This document shows positions 8,942 to 17,218 of a stretch of 64,000 nt of DNA, piece after piece (position 1 is the first letter of the stretch; each line of letters opens with the position of its first letter). Origin of the DNA: Hungatella sp. UBA7603 (GTDB taxonomy: Bacteria; Bacillota; Clostridia; Lachnospirales; Lachnospiraceae); assembly GCA_002478865.1 (NCBI GenBank), contig DLJZ01000022.1:49350-113349 (forward strand), read 5' to 3'. The notes beneath the pieces are model-generated. The model was given only the letters and a program-made list of their open reading frames with translations, was not told the DNA's origin and made no database searches. Made by a program: the position numbers and the translations under genes.

Positions 8942-10120
8942 TTATCTTTCGCCTGCACGGTAGCGTTCCAACACTCGATTAATTCTTGTGGTTGGATTTA
9001 AAAGGTCGCTTAAGGATGCATCATGGTTTAAGTTATCTATGATCAGAGCAATGTATTTACTCATATCTACATCAATATAGTAAGGTCTTGAAAGAAGGTC
9101 CGGTGTCTGGTATACAAGATTGGTGGTAAGAATACGGTCAATAAAGCCGTTTTCATAATACTCATCAAACTTTGCAAGGCCATTTGTGAAAAGACCAAAG
9201 GTAGCGCATACGAATACCTTTCTTGCTTTTCTTCTCTTTAATTCTTTTGCAACGTCAAGCATGCTTTCTCCAGATGAAATCATATCATCTACAATAATAA
9301 CATCCTTGCCCTCTACGCTGCTTCCTAAGAATTCATGGGCTACAATAGGGTTACGTCCATTGATGATCTGAGTGTAATCACGGCGTTTGTAGAACATACC
9401 CATATCAAGACCTAAAACGTTGGCAAAATAAACAGCACGACCCATGCCGCCTTCATCTGGGCTAATAACCATCATGTGTTCACTGTCAATATTTAACTCT
9501 TTCTCATTCTTAAGCAGATGCTTAATGAACTGATAAATAGGCTGAACCGTTTCAAATCCCTGTAAAGGAATGGCATTTTGTACTCTTGGATCGTGGGCAT
9601 CAAACGTAATGATATTCTCCACTCCCATGCTCACTAATTCCTTTAATGCAAGTGCGCAGTCAAGAGATTCTCTGCTGGATCTTTTATGCTGTCTGCTTTC
9701 ATATAAGAAAGGCATGATCACATTGATACGGCGAGCTTTTCCTGCTGAAGCAGCAATCACGCGCTTTAAATCCTGAAAATGGTCATCAGGAGACATGTGA
9801 TTGGTCATACCGCATAACGAATACGTATGGCTGTAATTGCAAACGTCTACCATGAAATAAAGGTCATCTCCACGTACGGATTCATGCAGAGTTCCTTTTG
9901 CCTCACCAGTACCAAATCTTGGAGTGCTAGCTCCGATTAGATACGTATCTCTCTGATAGCCTGAGAAAGCGATGGTAGATTTGTGCTCACTCTCACGTTC
10001 TTTTCTCCAGCTTATCAAATAATCATTAACCTTATCTCCCAGCTCCTTGCAGCTCTTTAACGGAATTAAGCCAAGAGGACCAACCGGAATGGTCTCTATA
10101 ATTTTCTCTTCGTAAAGCAT
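8942..10120 (-). CDS. prs: Ribose-phosphate pyrophosphokinase (divergent, extended form)
   Basis: The 392-residue product belongs to the PRPP synthetase family, which makes phosphoribosyl pyrophosphate for nucleotide, histidine and tryptophan synthesis. Recognisable motifs are FLYESRQHKRSSRES (the RQ region), FDAHDPRVQ (usually DLHA), SPDEGGMGRA (usually PDxGGxxRA) and the PRPP loop VIIVDDMISSGES (usually DDMIDTGGT). It is about 75 residues longer than E. coli Prs, mainly at the N-terminus. The ATG at 10120 has an ideal GGAGGAG site; an in-frame ATG ten codons earlier has none. It forms an operon with brnQ. Confidence 0.88.
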   Translation of the reverse strand: MLYEEKIIETIPVGPLGLIPLKSCKELGDKVNDYLISWRKERESEHKSTIAFSGYQRDTYLIGASTPRFGTGEAKGTLHESVRGDDLYFMVDVCNYSHTYSLCGMTNHMSPDDHFQDLKRVIAASAGKARRINVIMPFLYESRQHKRSSRESLDCALALKELVSMGVENIITFDAHDPRVQNAIPLQGFETVQPIYQFIKHLLKNEKELNIDSEHMMVISPDEGGMGRAVYFANVLGLDMGMFYKRRDYTQIINGRNPIVAHEFLGSSVEGKDVIIVDDMISSGESMLDVAKELKRRKARKVFVCATFGLFTNGLAKFDEYYENGFIDRILTTNLVYQTPDLLSRPYYIDVDMSKYIALIIDNLNHDASLSDLLNPTTRINRVLERYRAGER

Positions 10121-10162
10121 TCTTTTCTCCTCCAACGTATCTAAATACAATGCAACGGTTCT

Positions 10163-10191
10163 TTTATAACATTATGTGCCGCTTTAGTCAA
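10163..10191 (-). promoter_or_regulatory. Promoter of prs-brnQ
   Basis: On the minus strand, TTGACT (10186-10191) and TATAAA (10163-10168) are separated by 17 bases, about 43 bases upstream of the prs ATG. Confidence 0.7.
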
Positions 10192-10324
10192 GACAATCAA
10201 AAGGATTCCCTATATTTTTCAAGTAACAAATTTTATTTTGCCTGATTTATTCCCATCATATCCATGTCTGGCAAAATGTAACAAACAATACTCTCTCTAT
10301 AAGTATCCCTAGCAGCTACCCGAT

Positions 10325-10358
10325 AAAAGCACACGACCCAGAAAGGCCGCATGCTTTT
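10325..10358 (-). terminator. Terminator of the dnaD-dnaC operon
   Basis: Read on the minus strand, AAAAGCATGCGGCC pairs with GGTCGTGTGCTTTT over 14 positions with several G-U pairs, around a 6-base loop. A short U-rich tail follows. It sits about 40 bases after the dnaC stop codon. Confidence 0.7.
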
Positions 10359-10399
10359 TGATTGTCTTTATTTATGTCAACTTCACGTATGGATATTTC

Positions 10400-11401
10400 C
10401 TAACGCTGGCTGACACTTCCTGCCTTTTTCTTAATCCTGATATCGTCTCCATAGAGAGGAATCACCGTATATCGACTGATCAGCCTTGAAGTCACACGTT
10501 CTGTATAACGGTCTCTCAGCTCATTGATCGGGTGATTCGTTGATATAATAGTGGACTTTGAAGAATTCAGCCGCTCGTTGATGCAGTAAAACAGCTCTGA
10601 TGAGGTAAAGCTGTTATTAAGCTCCGTTCCCAAATCATCTATGATAAGTAGGTCGCAGTCTAAGATATACTGATACATGCCTCTCATATCGTCTTCATTA
10701 TTATAATCAAACCGATTTTTAGAAAACACCTCAAAAAGATCATTGGCAGACAGATAGATCACTGAATAAAACTGATCAATCAGCTCCTTTGCGATACAGT
10801 TGGTAAGAAAGGTTTTTCCCACACCGGTAGGGCCTGTAAACAAAAGATTTCCAGGTTCTTTGGAAAATGTATGGACAAAGTTTTTACAGGTTTCTACAAC
10901 CTGGGCCATATACTGCCTTACGGTTCTGTTTAGATGAGGAATGATCTTGGTATCATCAAAATAACCGGTAGAAAAGGTATTGAAGTTTTCAATTGCCACG
11001 ATCTGTTCGATGTTAGACTGTGCATAAAGATATTTCATCTCCGCCTGGCGGAAGCAGTGACATTTCATGCCGTTTGCATATCCGGTATCCTTGCAGTCCT
11101 TGCAATGGTACTGCATCTCCATATAATCTGTTGGAAATCCTGCCGATCTTAAGAGCACACTTTTTTGCTCTCTTAAGTCTGCAATCTCATCGCGAAGCTC
11201 TTTTAGTGCTCCCTTATCTCCTTCAAGAAGCCTTCTAGCACAGGCCACCGCTCTGGTACTGATGGACTGGTCAAGCTCTCTGATTACCGTAATTTTTTGA
11301 TATACGGTTGCAATCCGCTCTTCCTGTTCATGACGGTTCTTAAACTGCTGCTGTCCGTAAGCCCTCATGATAGCGTCGTGCTGTGAATTGCTCAGCGCCA
11401 T
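10400..11401 (-). CDS. dnaC: DnaC/DnaI-type helicase loader ATPase
   Basis: This 333-residue AAA+ protein loads the replicative helicase at origins and restart sites. It shows Walker A GPTGVGKT, Walker B LLIIDDLG, a sensor STNHPINELRDRY and a Cys-rich segment CKDCKDTGYANGMKCHC that probably binds zinc in the N-terminal helicase-interacting part. The start at 11401 is chosen because GGAGGTT lies 4 bases upstream; two in-frame ATGs further upstream (from 11434) have no site. The gene follows dnaD closely, as in many clostridia, so loader and primosome protein are co-expressed. Confidence 0.92.
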   Translation of the reverse strand: MALSNSQHDAIMRAYGQQQFKNRHEQEERIATVYQKITVIRELDQSISTRAVACARRLLEGDKGALKELRDEIADLREQKSVLLRSAGFPTDYMEMQYHCKDCKDTGYANGMKCHCFRQAEMKYLYAQSNIEQIVAIENFNTFSTGYFDDTKIIPHLNRTVRQYMAQVVETCKNFVHTFSKEPGNLLFTGPTGVGKTFLTNCIAKELIDQFYSVIYLSANDLFEVFSKNRFDYNNEDDMRGMYQYILDCDLLIIDDLGTELNNSFTSSELFYCINERLNSSKSTIISTNHPINELRDRYTERVTSRLISRYTVIPLYGDDIRIKKKAGSVSQR

Positions 11402-11437
11402 AATAACCTCCATTCCTTTTGCTGCCTGTTGCAAAAA

Positions 11438-12472
11438 CTACTGCTGCTTCAATTGATCAAGAATCAGCGCATCGTAATCAATCTCTCTTTGAGGAAAGTT
11501 CTGAAACTGATTCTGTCCGGTCCTTGGTTTTGTTGATGTACCTGTTGATGATTTCTTTCCGTTCTTATAGTCTCCGCTCTTAAGCCGCTCTGCATACTGC
11601 TCGTCCAGCCGCTTAATCTCTTCCAACGTACGAACTCCTGCCTTTTTCCAGCCGTCTAAAATCTTATCCGCATAGGGAAAGCTAGGGGAATGGGTGGCGG
11701 CCAAGGTACGATTACATGCTTCCATCACGATCTCACGAGTAAACCCATAGGTACTAAACCACCGATCCATAAACTCTCGTTCCGAATCTCCTGGGTTTCT
11801 GTCATTTAGACCAAATGCTCTCATAACTGCATAGGAATCCTTTGAATAAGTGGTGGCGCTGTTCTTTGCCTCCTCAACGGTTTTCATTCCCTTTTCGTGC
11901 CAGCTGATTGCTACGGTCTCAATGTAGCGGATGCTTGTATGTCCTCCCTGGACACAATATTCTACCACGTATTCAAGCAGTTCTGATGGCATATGAAGAC
12001 CATCATAAAGATATGCAAATACCTCACATTCTCTCTGGGTGAATACTTTATTCATATATTTCTGGGCAATATAAAGTAGTTGGGAAAAATCCTCATCTCC
12101 TGCAAGACCGCTTATTTTTTCAGGGGAATATGCCGTTCTTTTTGCAAGGGGTTGAGTCTTTGTCTGGACTTCAGGAGCAGTTCCAGAGCAGGCAGTCTCA
12201 GAGACAGCCTTAGATGGTTCAGCCTTAACTGGAATCTCCTCTGAAAGGACTCCAGCCTTTTTCCAATAAGCCAGGGCTCGGGTCACATCTGCCTCGGTAT
12301 GGTTGAGTGCATCTGCAATCATAGAAATGGTTATCTCTTCTCCATCATGACGCATTAGAAATAAATATTCCTTTATGTACTCTCCATTGGCCATGGCCAT
12401 GTATTCATCAATGAAATCGTTTGATATCACCGTAGCCCTGATCTTTAAACTGCTCTTTACATTCACCGCCAT
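11438..12472 (-). CDS. dnaD: DnaD-domain primosome protein
   Basis: This 344-residue protein has an N-terminal winged-helix part (about residues 30-90, ISMIADALNHTEADVTRALAYWKKAGVL), a variable linker, and two DnaD-type helical domains. The C-terminal domain contains MEACNRTLAATHSPSFPYADKILDGW, typical of the DnaD/DnaB family. Members act with DnaA, DnaB and the helicase loader in initiation and restart of replication. The next gene downstream is the loader dnaC. Its AGGTGAGG ribosome binding site and an extended -10 promoter lie in the DnaA-box-containing intergenic region. Confidence 0.88.
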   Translation of the reverse strand: MAVNVKSSLKIRATVISNDFIDEYMAMANGEYIKEYLFLMRHDGEEITISMIADALNHTEADVTRALAYWKKAGVLSEEIPVKAEPSKAVSETACSGTAPEVQTKTQPLAKRTAYSPEKISGLAGDEDFSQLLYIAQKYMNKVFTQRECEVFAYLYDGLHMPSELLEYVVEYCVQGGHTSIRYIETVAISWHEKGMKTVEEAKNSATTYSKDSYAVMRAFGLNDRNPGDSEREFMDRWFSTYGFTREIVMEACNRTLAATHSPSFPYADKILDGWKKAGVRTLEEIKRLDEQYAERLKSGDYKNGKKSSTGTSTKPRTGQNQFQNFPQREIDYDALILDQLKQQ

Positions 12473-12497
12473 AACCTCACCTTTTTATCATGCTCAT

Positions 12498-12503
12498 ATC
12501 ATA
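12498..12503 (-). promoter_or_regulatory. Extended -10 element of the dnaD-dnaC promoter
   Basis: On the minus strand TATGAT is preceded by TGG (extended -10), 26 bases upstream of the dnaD start. No good -35 is present, which often means help from an activator or the extended element. Confidence 0.5.
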
Positions 12504-12535
12504 CCACAGGTCCTTAGAAAAGAAAATAGGGGCAG

Positions 12536-12734
12536 TTATCCACCAAATGAATTGTGGAAACTGTGGATAATGTGGAAATCTGGTATACATAATATGGGTT
12601 TTCGTTTCTCAGCCCGTCGATTTGTTGATAAAACCGAGATTTTGTAAATTGTAAGACTTTATATTATGTAAATCAAAGAATCCACATAGTTTCTTAACAT
12701 AAAATGTTGAAAACTATGTGGATAATGTGGATAA
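12536..12734. promoter_or_regulatory. Cluster of DnaA-box sequences upstream of dnaD
   Basis: Three exact matches to the DnaA box TTATCCACA, read as TGTGGATAA, occur at 12562-12570, 12717-12725 and 12726-12734. An 8/9 match, TTATCCACC, lies at 12536-12544. The two right-hand boxes are directly adjacent and abut the murC stop codon. An A+T-rich stretch separates the left and right groups. Confidence 0.7.
12680..12723 (-). terminator. Stem-loop after murC
   Basis: A perfect 13-bp inverted repeat (12680-12692 with 12711-12723) has a further AACAT/ATGTT pairing in its loop. It lies 12 bases after the murC stop, but only a weak TCTTTG tail follows on the minus strand. Its right arm overlaps a DnaA box, so it may have a second role. 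Confidence 0.5.
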
Positions 12735-14114
12735 CTATACTCCCAGTAGGTTTTCTCCCACTTTTACAATGTCTCCGGCTCCCATAGTTATCAACAAATC
12801 ACCGTGTATACAATTTTCCAAAATAAATGTTTCAATTTCCTCAAAGGAAGGGATGTAGTGTACTTTTACTCCCTTTTTCTCGATTCTCTCCACGATATCT
12901 TTGGAGCTAATTCCTAAATTATCGGTTTCACGGGCAGCGTAGATATCTGCCAGAATCACCTCATCAGCCAATGACAAGGATTCTGCAAATTCATCTAAAA
13001 ATGCCCTGGTACGGGTATAAGTATGGGGCTGGAACACAACCCAGAGTTTCTTATGTGGATAATGTTTTGCCGTCTCTAGAGTTGCTCTTATTTCCTGAGG
13101 ATGGTGGGCGTAGTCATCTATAATGGTTACACCAGATACCTCCCCTTTCTTTTCAAAACGGCGATTGGTACCCGTAAATCGTTTCAATCCTTTTTGAATC
13201 ATTTCTAAAGAAATACCTAACTCAAAACAAACGGCTGCCGCTGCCAGAGAGTTATACACATTGTGTTCTCCTGAAACACCCAGAGTAACCTTATCAATAA
13301 CTTCTCCGTCCACCAAAAGATCATAAGAAGCTCTTGCCAGCTCGTCATAACTGATGTTTTCTGCCTGATATCTGCTTTCCTGGTCCTTACCAAAGGTAAT
13401 TACCTTACAAGGAAGACCTTCTATAATATCCTCCATGTGTTCAATATCTTTGTTTATCACTAATAAACCATTCTCTGGAAGTTTCTCAGCAAATAGTCGG
13501 AACGATTGGCGTATTTCTTTCAGATCCTTAAAAAAGTCCAGGTGATCTGCTTCTATATTTAAGATTACTTCTGTAGTCGGATAAAAGGATAAGAAGCTGT
13601 TGGTATATTCACACGCTTCTGTTACAAATAAATCGGGTCCTCCTACACGGATATTTCCACTGATGGAATTTAAGATTCCACCAACAGAGATCGTCGGGTC
13701 CGTATCCGCAGACAAGAGAATCTCTGTAATCATAGAGGTTGTTGTTGTCTTACCATGGGTACCAGAGACAGCGATTGCGTTCTCGTAATTCTTCATCATC
13801 TGTCCCAGAAGCTCTGCTCTGGTTAATATATGAAGTTTTTTTTCTGTTGCACTTATAAATTCCGGATTATCCGGGTGAACGGCGGCTGTATATACTACTA
13901 CATCAATTTCATCGGTAATATTTTCTGCTCTCTGTCCGTAAGCTACCTTTGCTCCCTTTGCCTTTAAGTGACGGGTAAGGTCTGACTCATTGGCATCGGA
14001 GCCAGTAACTGTAAAGCCTTCCTCAATGAGTATCTCTGCAAGCCCACTCATGCTGATTCCGCCAATACCAATAAAATGTATTGCTTCCGGTTTATTAAAA
14101 TCAATCTGATACAT
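12735..14114 (-). CDS. murC: MurC, UDP-N-acetylmuramate-L-alanine ligase
   Basis: This 459-residue Mur ligase adds L-alanine to UDP-MurNAc, the first peptide step of peptidoglycan synthesis in the cytoplasm. It has the N-terminal GIGGISMSGLAE nucleotide-sugar loop, the ATP loop SGTHGKTTTTSM (near residue 118), EADHLDF in the central domain, TNRRFEKKG, and the C-terminal YAHHPQEI and FQPHTYTRT motifs. Length is typical. It stands alone with its own promoter. Confidence 0.96.
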   Translation of the reverse strand: MYQIDFNKPEAIHFIGIGGISMSGLAEILIEEGFTVTGSDANESDLTRHLKAKGAKVAYGQRAENITDEIDVVVYTAAVHPDNPEFISATEKKLHILTRAELLGQMMKNYENAIAVSGTHGKTTTTSMITEILLSADTDPTISVGGILNSISGNIRVGGPDLFVTEACEYTNSFLSFYPTTEVILNIEADHLDFFKDLKEIRQSFRLFAEKLPENGLLVINKDIEHMEDIIEGLPCKVITFGKDQESRYQAENISYDELARASYDLLVDGEVIDKVTLGVSGEHNVYNSLAAAAVCFELGISLEMIQKGLKRFTGTNRRFEKKGEVSGVTIIDDYAHHPQEIRATLETAKHYPHKKLWVVFQPHTYTRTRAFLDEFAESLSLADEVILADIYAARETDNLGISSKDIVERIEKKGVKVHYIPSFEEIETFILENCIHGDLLITMGAGDIVKVGENLLGV

Positions 14115-14131
14115 GTTTTTTCCATCCTTAA

Positions 14132-14161
14132 TTTATATTCGGTATATCATTCTACGTTCAA
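14132..14161 (-). promoter_or_regulatory. Promoter of murC
   Basis: On the minus strand TTGAAC (14156-14161), an 18-base spacer and TATAAA (14132-14137) lie just upstream of the murC ATG. Confidence 0.55.
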
Positions 14162-14252
14162 TTACTTTTACTGCTTTTCTTATGGAAAGTCAACTGCTTT
14201 CTCTTCTATTATATAAGAAACCATTGAGAAAATCTACAATAGAATCTGAATC

Positions 14253-14292
14253 AAAAAAATGCACCTTACAGATTCTATGACCTGTAAGATGC
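14253..14292 (-). terminator. Terminator after the three-repeat protein gene
   Basis: On the minus strand GCATCTTACAG pairs with CTGTAAGGTGC (14261-14271 with 14282-14292, one G-U) around a 10-base loop. A run of T (14253-14259) follows after one base. Confidence 0.85.
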
Positions 14293-14310
14293 CATTTATG
14301 ACACGTATTC

Positions 14311-15111
14311 TCAGGACTTGCCTGCTGCCATAGGCTCACCCTCTGCCAAAGTCAGCTTCACTACAGAAGATATCATATAAAGCATTTCTTTAAAGCTTCG
14401 GAAGGTCTGTTGCACTTTACCTTCCCGCCAGTATATCATTCCCTGCCAGGTATTGTGCTCCCGAAACATTACTTTTACGGTGAAAGAAGCTTTTTGTCCT
14501 GTCCTTATAAATTCCTCAGAAGCTTCACTGGAGATCAGTCTGCCGTAATGAATCCCTGAAAGGACATCTGCTCCTTCCGTCATGCTGATGTCCATATAAT
14601 CACCACTCAGGGAAAGGGACCAATTTTCAAAAAACTCTGGATCTAGAATGTTTGCGATCGCCTTATCTCCTTCACAAACGTCTTCCTGTAAAATTGCATT
14701 GGTGATCATGATAAACTGAAGTTCACTGTCAAAGGAAGCAGTTCTGTTTCCATCATCCCAAATCATGGTTCCCTGCCAACTTGCATGGTATCGGAAGCGA
14801 AGACAAATACGAATGGTCTTTAACTTTCCCATTCTGTCGACTCTTTTCATTCTCTGCATTTTAAAATCAATTGGGTCTGATCCTGACAAGCACCGCATCT
14901 GAAATGTCTGCTTGGGAGCTCCAACGGAATCAAACAAATGATCCATGTTCATAATCATTTCTGTGAATCCACTAAATATTGTTCCATGAGAGCTTTCTCC
15001 CTGAAAGATCACTCCCTTAATTTCCCAGTTATCATAGGAATCCACTGCTATTGTAAGATACCGGTCCGCCTCGTTTATCAAACTCATTCTACCAATTGCC
15101 ATCTCATTCAC
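14311..15111 (-). CDS. Uncharacterised protein with three internal repeats (WQG motif)
   Basis: I do not recognise a named family. The 266-residue soluble protein contains three copies of a module of about 45 residues (roughly 18-60, 99-142 and 210-253). Each has two or three beta strands followed by an amphipathic helix with a Met-rich end. Copies 2 and 3 share RxxxxWQGxIxW (SWQGTMIW and TWQGMIYW) and F..xxxFMI or FKEMLYMI. Copy 1 is more diverged (IKGVIFQGESSHG, then FTEMIMNM). There is no signal peptide or membrane segment. The start is GTG with AAGGA upstream; an ATG three codons in is possible. It is monocistronic with a good terminator. A scaffold or ligand-binding role is only a guess. 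Confidence 0.7.
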   Translation of the reverse strand: MNEMAIGRMSLINEADRYLTIAVDSYDNWEIKGVIFQGESSHGTIFSGFTEMIMNMDHLFDSVGAPKQTFQMRCLSGSDPIDFKMQRMKRVDRMGKLKTIRICLRFRYHASWQGTMIWDDGNRTASFDSELQFIMITNAILQEDVCEGDKAIANILDPEFFENWSLSLSGDYMDISMTEGADVLSGIHYGRLISSEASEEFIRTGQKASFTVKVMFREHNTWQGMIYWREGKVQQTFRSFKEMLYMISSVVKLTLAEGEPMAAGKS

Positions 15112-15238
15112 CGTTGTCCTTATAGATTATAATTATTATATACAACTGCGGTTACAATCCAGTTACATTTATACTCGTCAAACAATATTTTATTACAAAT
15201 TGTAACTTTTTGCAAATATTTGTAGAATTACATGAAAA

Positions 15239-15273
15239 AAAACTCCCATTCTTAACTAGAAAGAGGGAGTTTT
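15239..15273 (-). terminator. Terminator after queT
   Basis: On the minus strand AAAACTCCC pairs with GGGAGTTTT (15265-15273 with 15239-15247), with partial inner pairing. It is followed by a run of eight T overlapping the stem end (15235-15242). Confidence 0.85.
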
Positions 15274-15287
15274 GATATGGATTTTGC

Positions 15288-15791
15288 TTATTCTGTTATG
15301 AAACGTCCAAAAACTATGTGCTTATAACGATTTAAAACTCCTAAGAAAATATTTCCAAGGAATCCGATGGCAAGAATTTCTCCCACACCCACGGTAATCA
15401 TGGCATACCAGATAAAATCCTGAGATCCATAAGCAAAACGAAGGACCCACGGAACAATAATGGTATTGGCCACAATCGGTGGAATGCATACCATCCACTG
15501 ATGTTTACGAAGCATATAAGAACCAACCGCTCCGATCAAGGTCGCAAGACTTCCAAAGATTACATCTAGGGCAGCCGCACCACACAAAAAGTTAGACAGC
15601 AGACAACCGATAAATAAACCAGGAATCGCCGCTGGGGTGAAAAATGGTAGGATGCAGAGAATCTCTGAAATCCGAAATTGAATAGGACCGAAGCTGATGG
15701 GTGCAAAAATTAAAGTCAGCACGGTATAGATGGCAGCAATTGCTGCGGAAAAAACCAAGAAATAAGTTTTCCCTGAAGATTTGTAATTCAT
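15288..15791 (-). CDS. queT: QueT, queuosine-precursor ECF transporter substrate component
   Basis: This 167-residue membrane protein with about five or six hydrophobic segments matches the QueT family (DUF988/COG4708). Conserved segments are APISFGPIQFRISEILCILPFF and LFIGCLLSNFLCGAAALDVIFG. QueT proteins are S-components that bind a queuosine precursor (preQ1/preQ0) and work with a shared ECF energy-coupling module, which is not encoded in this window. A preQ1-I riboswitch directly upstream supports the substrate assignment. A terminator follows, so the gene is monocistronic. Confidence 0.93.
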   Translation of the reverse strand: MNYKSSGKTYFLVFSAAIAAIYTVLTLIFAPISFGPIQFRISEILCILPFFTPAAIPGLFIGCLLSNFLCGAAALDVIFGSLATLIGAVGSYMLRKHQWMVCIPPIVANTIIVPWVLRFAYGSQDFIWYAMITVGVGEILAIGFLGNIFLGVLNRYKHIVFGRFITE

Positions 15792-15798
15792 ATTCTGT

Positions 15799-15842
15799 TC
15801 TCCTTTAGTTTTGTTTTACAAGTGGAAGGTTACGAACACTTG
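15799..15842 (-). promoter_or_regulatory. preQ1-I riboswitch controlling queT
   Basis: On the minus strand, stem P1 (CAAGTG 15837-15842 with CACTTG 15819-15824) encloses a 12-base loop containing TTCGTAACCTTC. It is followed by the A-rich tail TAAAACAAAACTAA leading into the GGAG ribosome binding site. This matches the compact class I preQ1 aptamer, in which the A-rich tail and ribosome binding site fold into a pseudoknot on ligand binding. Control is therefore likely at translation. Confidence 0.85.
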
Positions 15843-15889
15843 AAATATTTTCCTGAAAGTGCCTGTTTATCAGGGTTTCAGCATGTATT

Positions 15890-15918
15890 ACTATAACTCA
15901 TGCAGAAGCAAAATGCAA
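15890..15918 (-). promoter_or_regulatory. Promoter of queT
   Basis: On the minus strand TTGCAT (15913-15918), a 17-base spacer and TATAGT (15890-15895). The leader would include a CTGAAA/TTTCAG hairpin followed by the riboswitch. Confidence 0.65.
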
Positions 15919-16012
15919 GTGCCACTCCAATTTTACACCACTCACACCTTTTCTTAATATGTCTTAGCTTCGAATGCAATGGGGATATGGCGCTTATCTT
16001 TTTATTTAGGAT

Positions 16013-17131
16013 TTATACTTCTAATGCCTCACAAAGCGCCAGGATTGCCAGCGATTGTCCATATGCCATCGGTGCCACAAGTATATTCTTATAATGTTCC
16101 TTGTCATATCCCATTCCGGTTCCGCCGGAAACATGAAGTACAGTTCCATCTGCATCGATGTTCTTAAGAATACCCCTTACAGCAATATGTGCGCATTCCA
16201 GATAAGTATCATCTAGAATTCCCATTTTAATACCTTTTAAAATACCTGCTGCAATGGCTGCCGAGCCCGATACCTCTTCATAGCTGTCCGCGTCATCAAG
16301 AACCGTATGCCAAAGTCCGCTCTTGCTCTGCAGCTTTAACAGGGCATGTACCTGAGCCTTATAAGTTTCTGTCACAAGCTGTCTGACACCGGAATTCATG
16401 GTGCCTTTAAACATCTCCATATATTCCAGGATTCCCACGGTGAACCAGCTATTGCCTCTGCACCAGAACACGCCGCCGAAATTATTTCTTTCATTAAAGG
16501 TCCAACCATGGTAAAACAGACCGGTTTTCTTATCATATAAGTACTTAATATGCATCAGCACCTGATGATAAGCCTCATCTATCCAGTCCTGCCGATTGTA
16601 TTTAAGACCCATTTTATTTAGGAATAAAACGGTCATAAACAGGGTGTCGATCCACATCTCATTCTCATTGAGACGTACGCCCAGACGGTCACCGTTTGCA
16701 CTTGTCACATGCTGGAAACCGCCCTCTTCGGTTTTAGGCAGGCATTTCATAAGCCATTTGGCCCAGTCCAGGCAAAGGGCTTCAAACTCCCGGTCCTTTA
16801 CTGATTCATTTAAATCCGCAAGGGCTAAAAGTGGGGCTGTAGTGTTGATATTTCGTGATGGAAGTCCCAGTTCCATATTTTCTTTATACCAGTGAATGAG
16901 GAATTCTTTATAATCTTCATTTCCCTGGATTTTCTGAAGCTTTATGAGTCCATAAAGACCTATGCCCTGAGGCCAGTCCCATTCCTTTATTCCAAAATCT
17001 CTTTTGAAATAACCAACGGCCTCACTACGTTCTTCAATCGTTGTTTCATCGTTTGTCTTATCTAAGTTTATCAGCTTATCTACCATAAGACTAAGTTTTT
17101 CTTTTATTGCATTCTGATCCAATTTCTGCAT
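16013..17131 (-). CDS. GH105 unsaturated rhamnogalacturonyl hydrolase (YteR/YesR-like)
   Basis: This 372-residue cytoplasmic (alpha/alpha)6-barrel enzyme is of the GH88/GH105 superfamily. The segment ENEMWIDTLFM puts Asp162 at the catalytic position equivalent to YteR Asp143. Further family motifs are LFYHGW, WCRGNSWF (223-230) and YEEVSGSAA. The family hydrates the 4,5-double bond of unsaturated uronyl residues left by polysaccharide lyases, releasing free sugars from short oligosaccharides. No signal peptide is present, so it acts on imported oligomers. It is the most distal gene of the sugar cassette, 87 bases from the GH88 gene. The exact polymer (rhamnogalacturonan or another) is inference. 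Confidence 0.85.
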   Translation of the reverse strand: MQKLDQNAIKEKLSLMVDKLINLDKTNDETTIEERSEAVGYFKRDFGIKEWDWPQGIGLYGLIKLQKIQGNEDYKEFLIHWYKENMELGLPSRNINTTAPLLALADLNESVKDREFEALCLDWAKWLMKCLPKTEEGGFQHVTSANGDRLGVRLNENEMWIDTLFMTVLFLNKMGLKYNRQDWIDEAYHQVLMHIKYLYDKKTGLFYHGWTFNERNNFGGVFWCRGNSWFTVGILEYMEMFKGTMNSGVRQLVTETYKAQVHALLKLQSKSGLWHTVLDDADSYEEVSGSAAIAAGILKGIKMGILDDTYLECAHIAVRGILKNIDADGTVLHVSGGTGMGYDKEHYKNILVAPMAYGQSLAILALCEALEV

Positions 17132-17218
17132 TTCTTAATTTCTCCATATTTTATATTTTATTGAAGCAGATTGTTTCCGGGTTTGTCACGTTTTCATCTT
17201 AGAATTCAATTTGTACTC

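Noticed and set aside
12473..12734. Reading the DnaA-box cluster as the chromosomal origin
   Set aside because: Firmicute origins lie beside dnaA-dnaN, which are not here, and only three exact boxes are present. A regulatory or titration role is the more economical reading.
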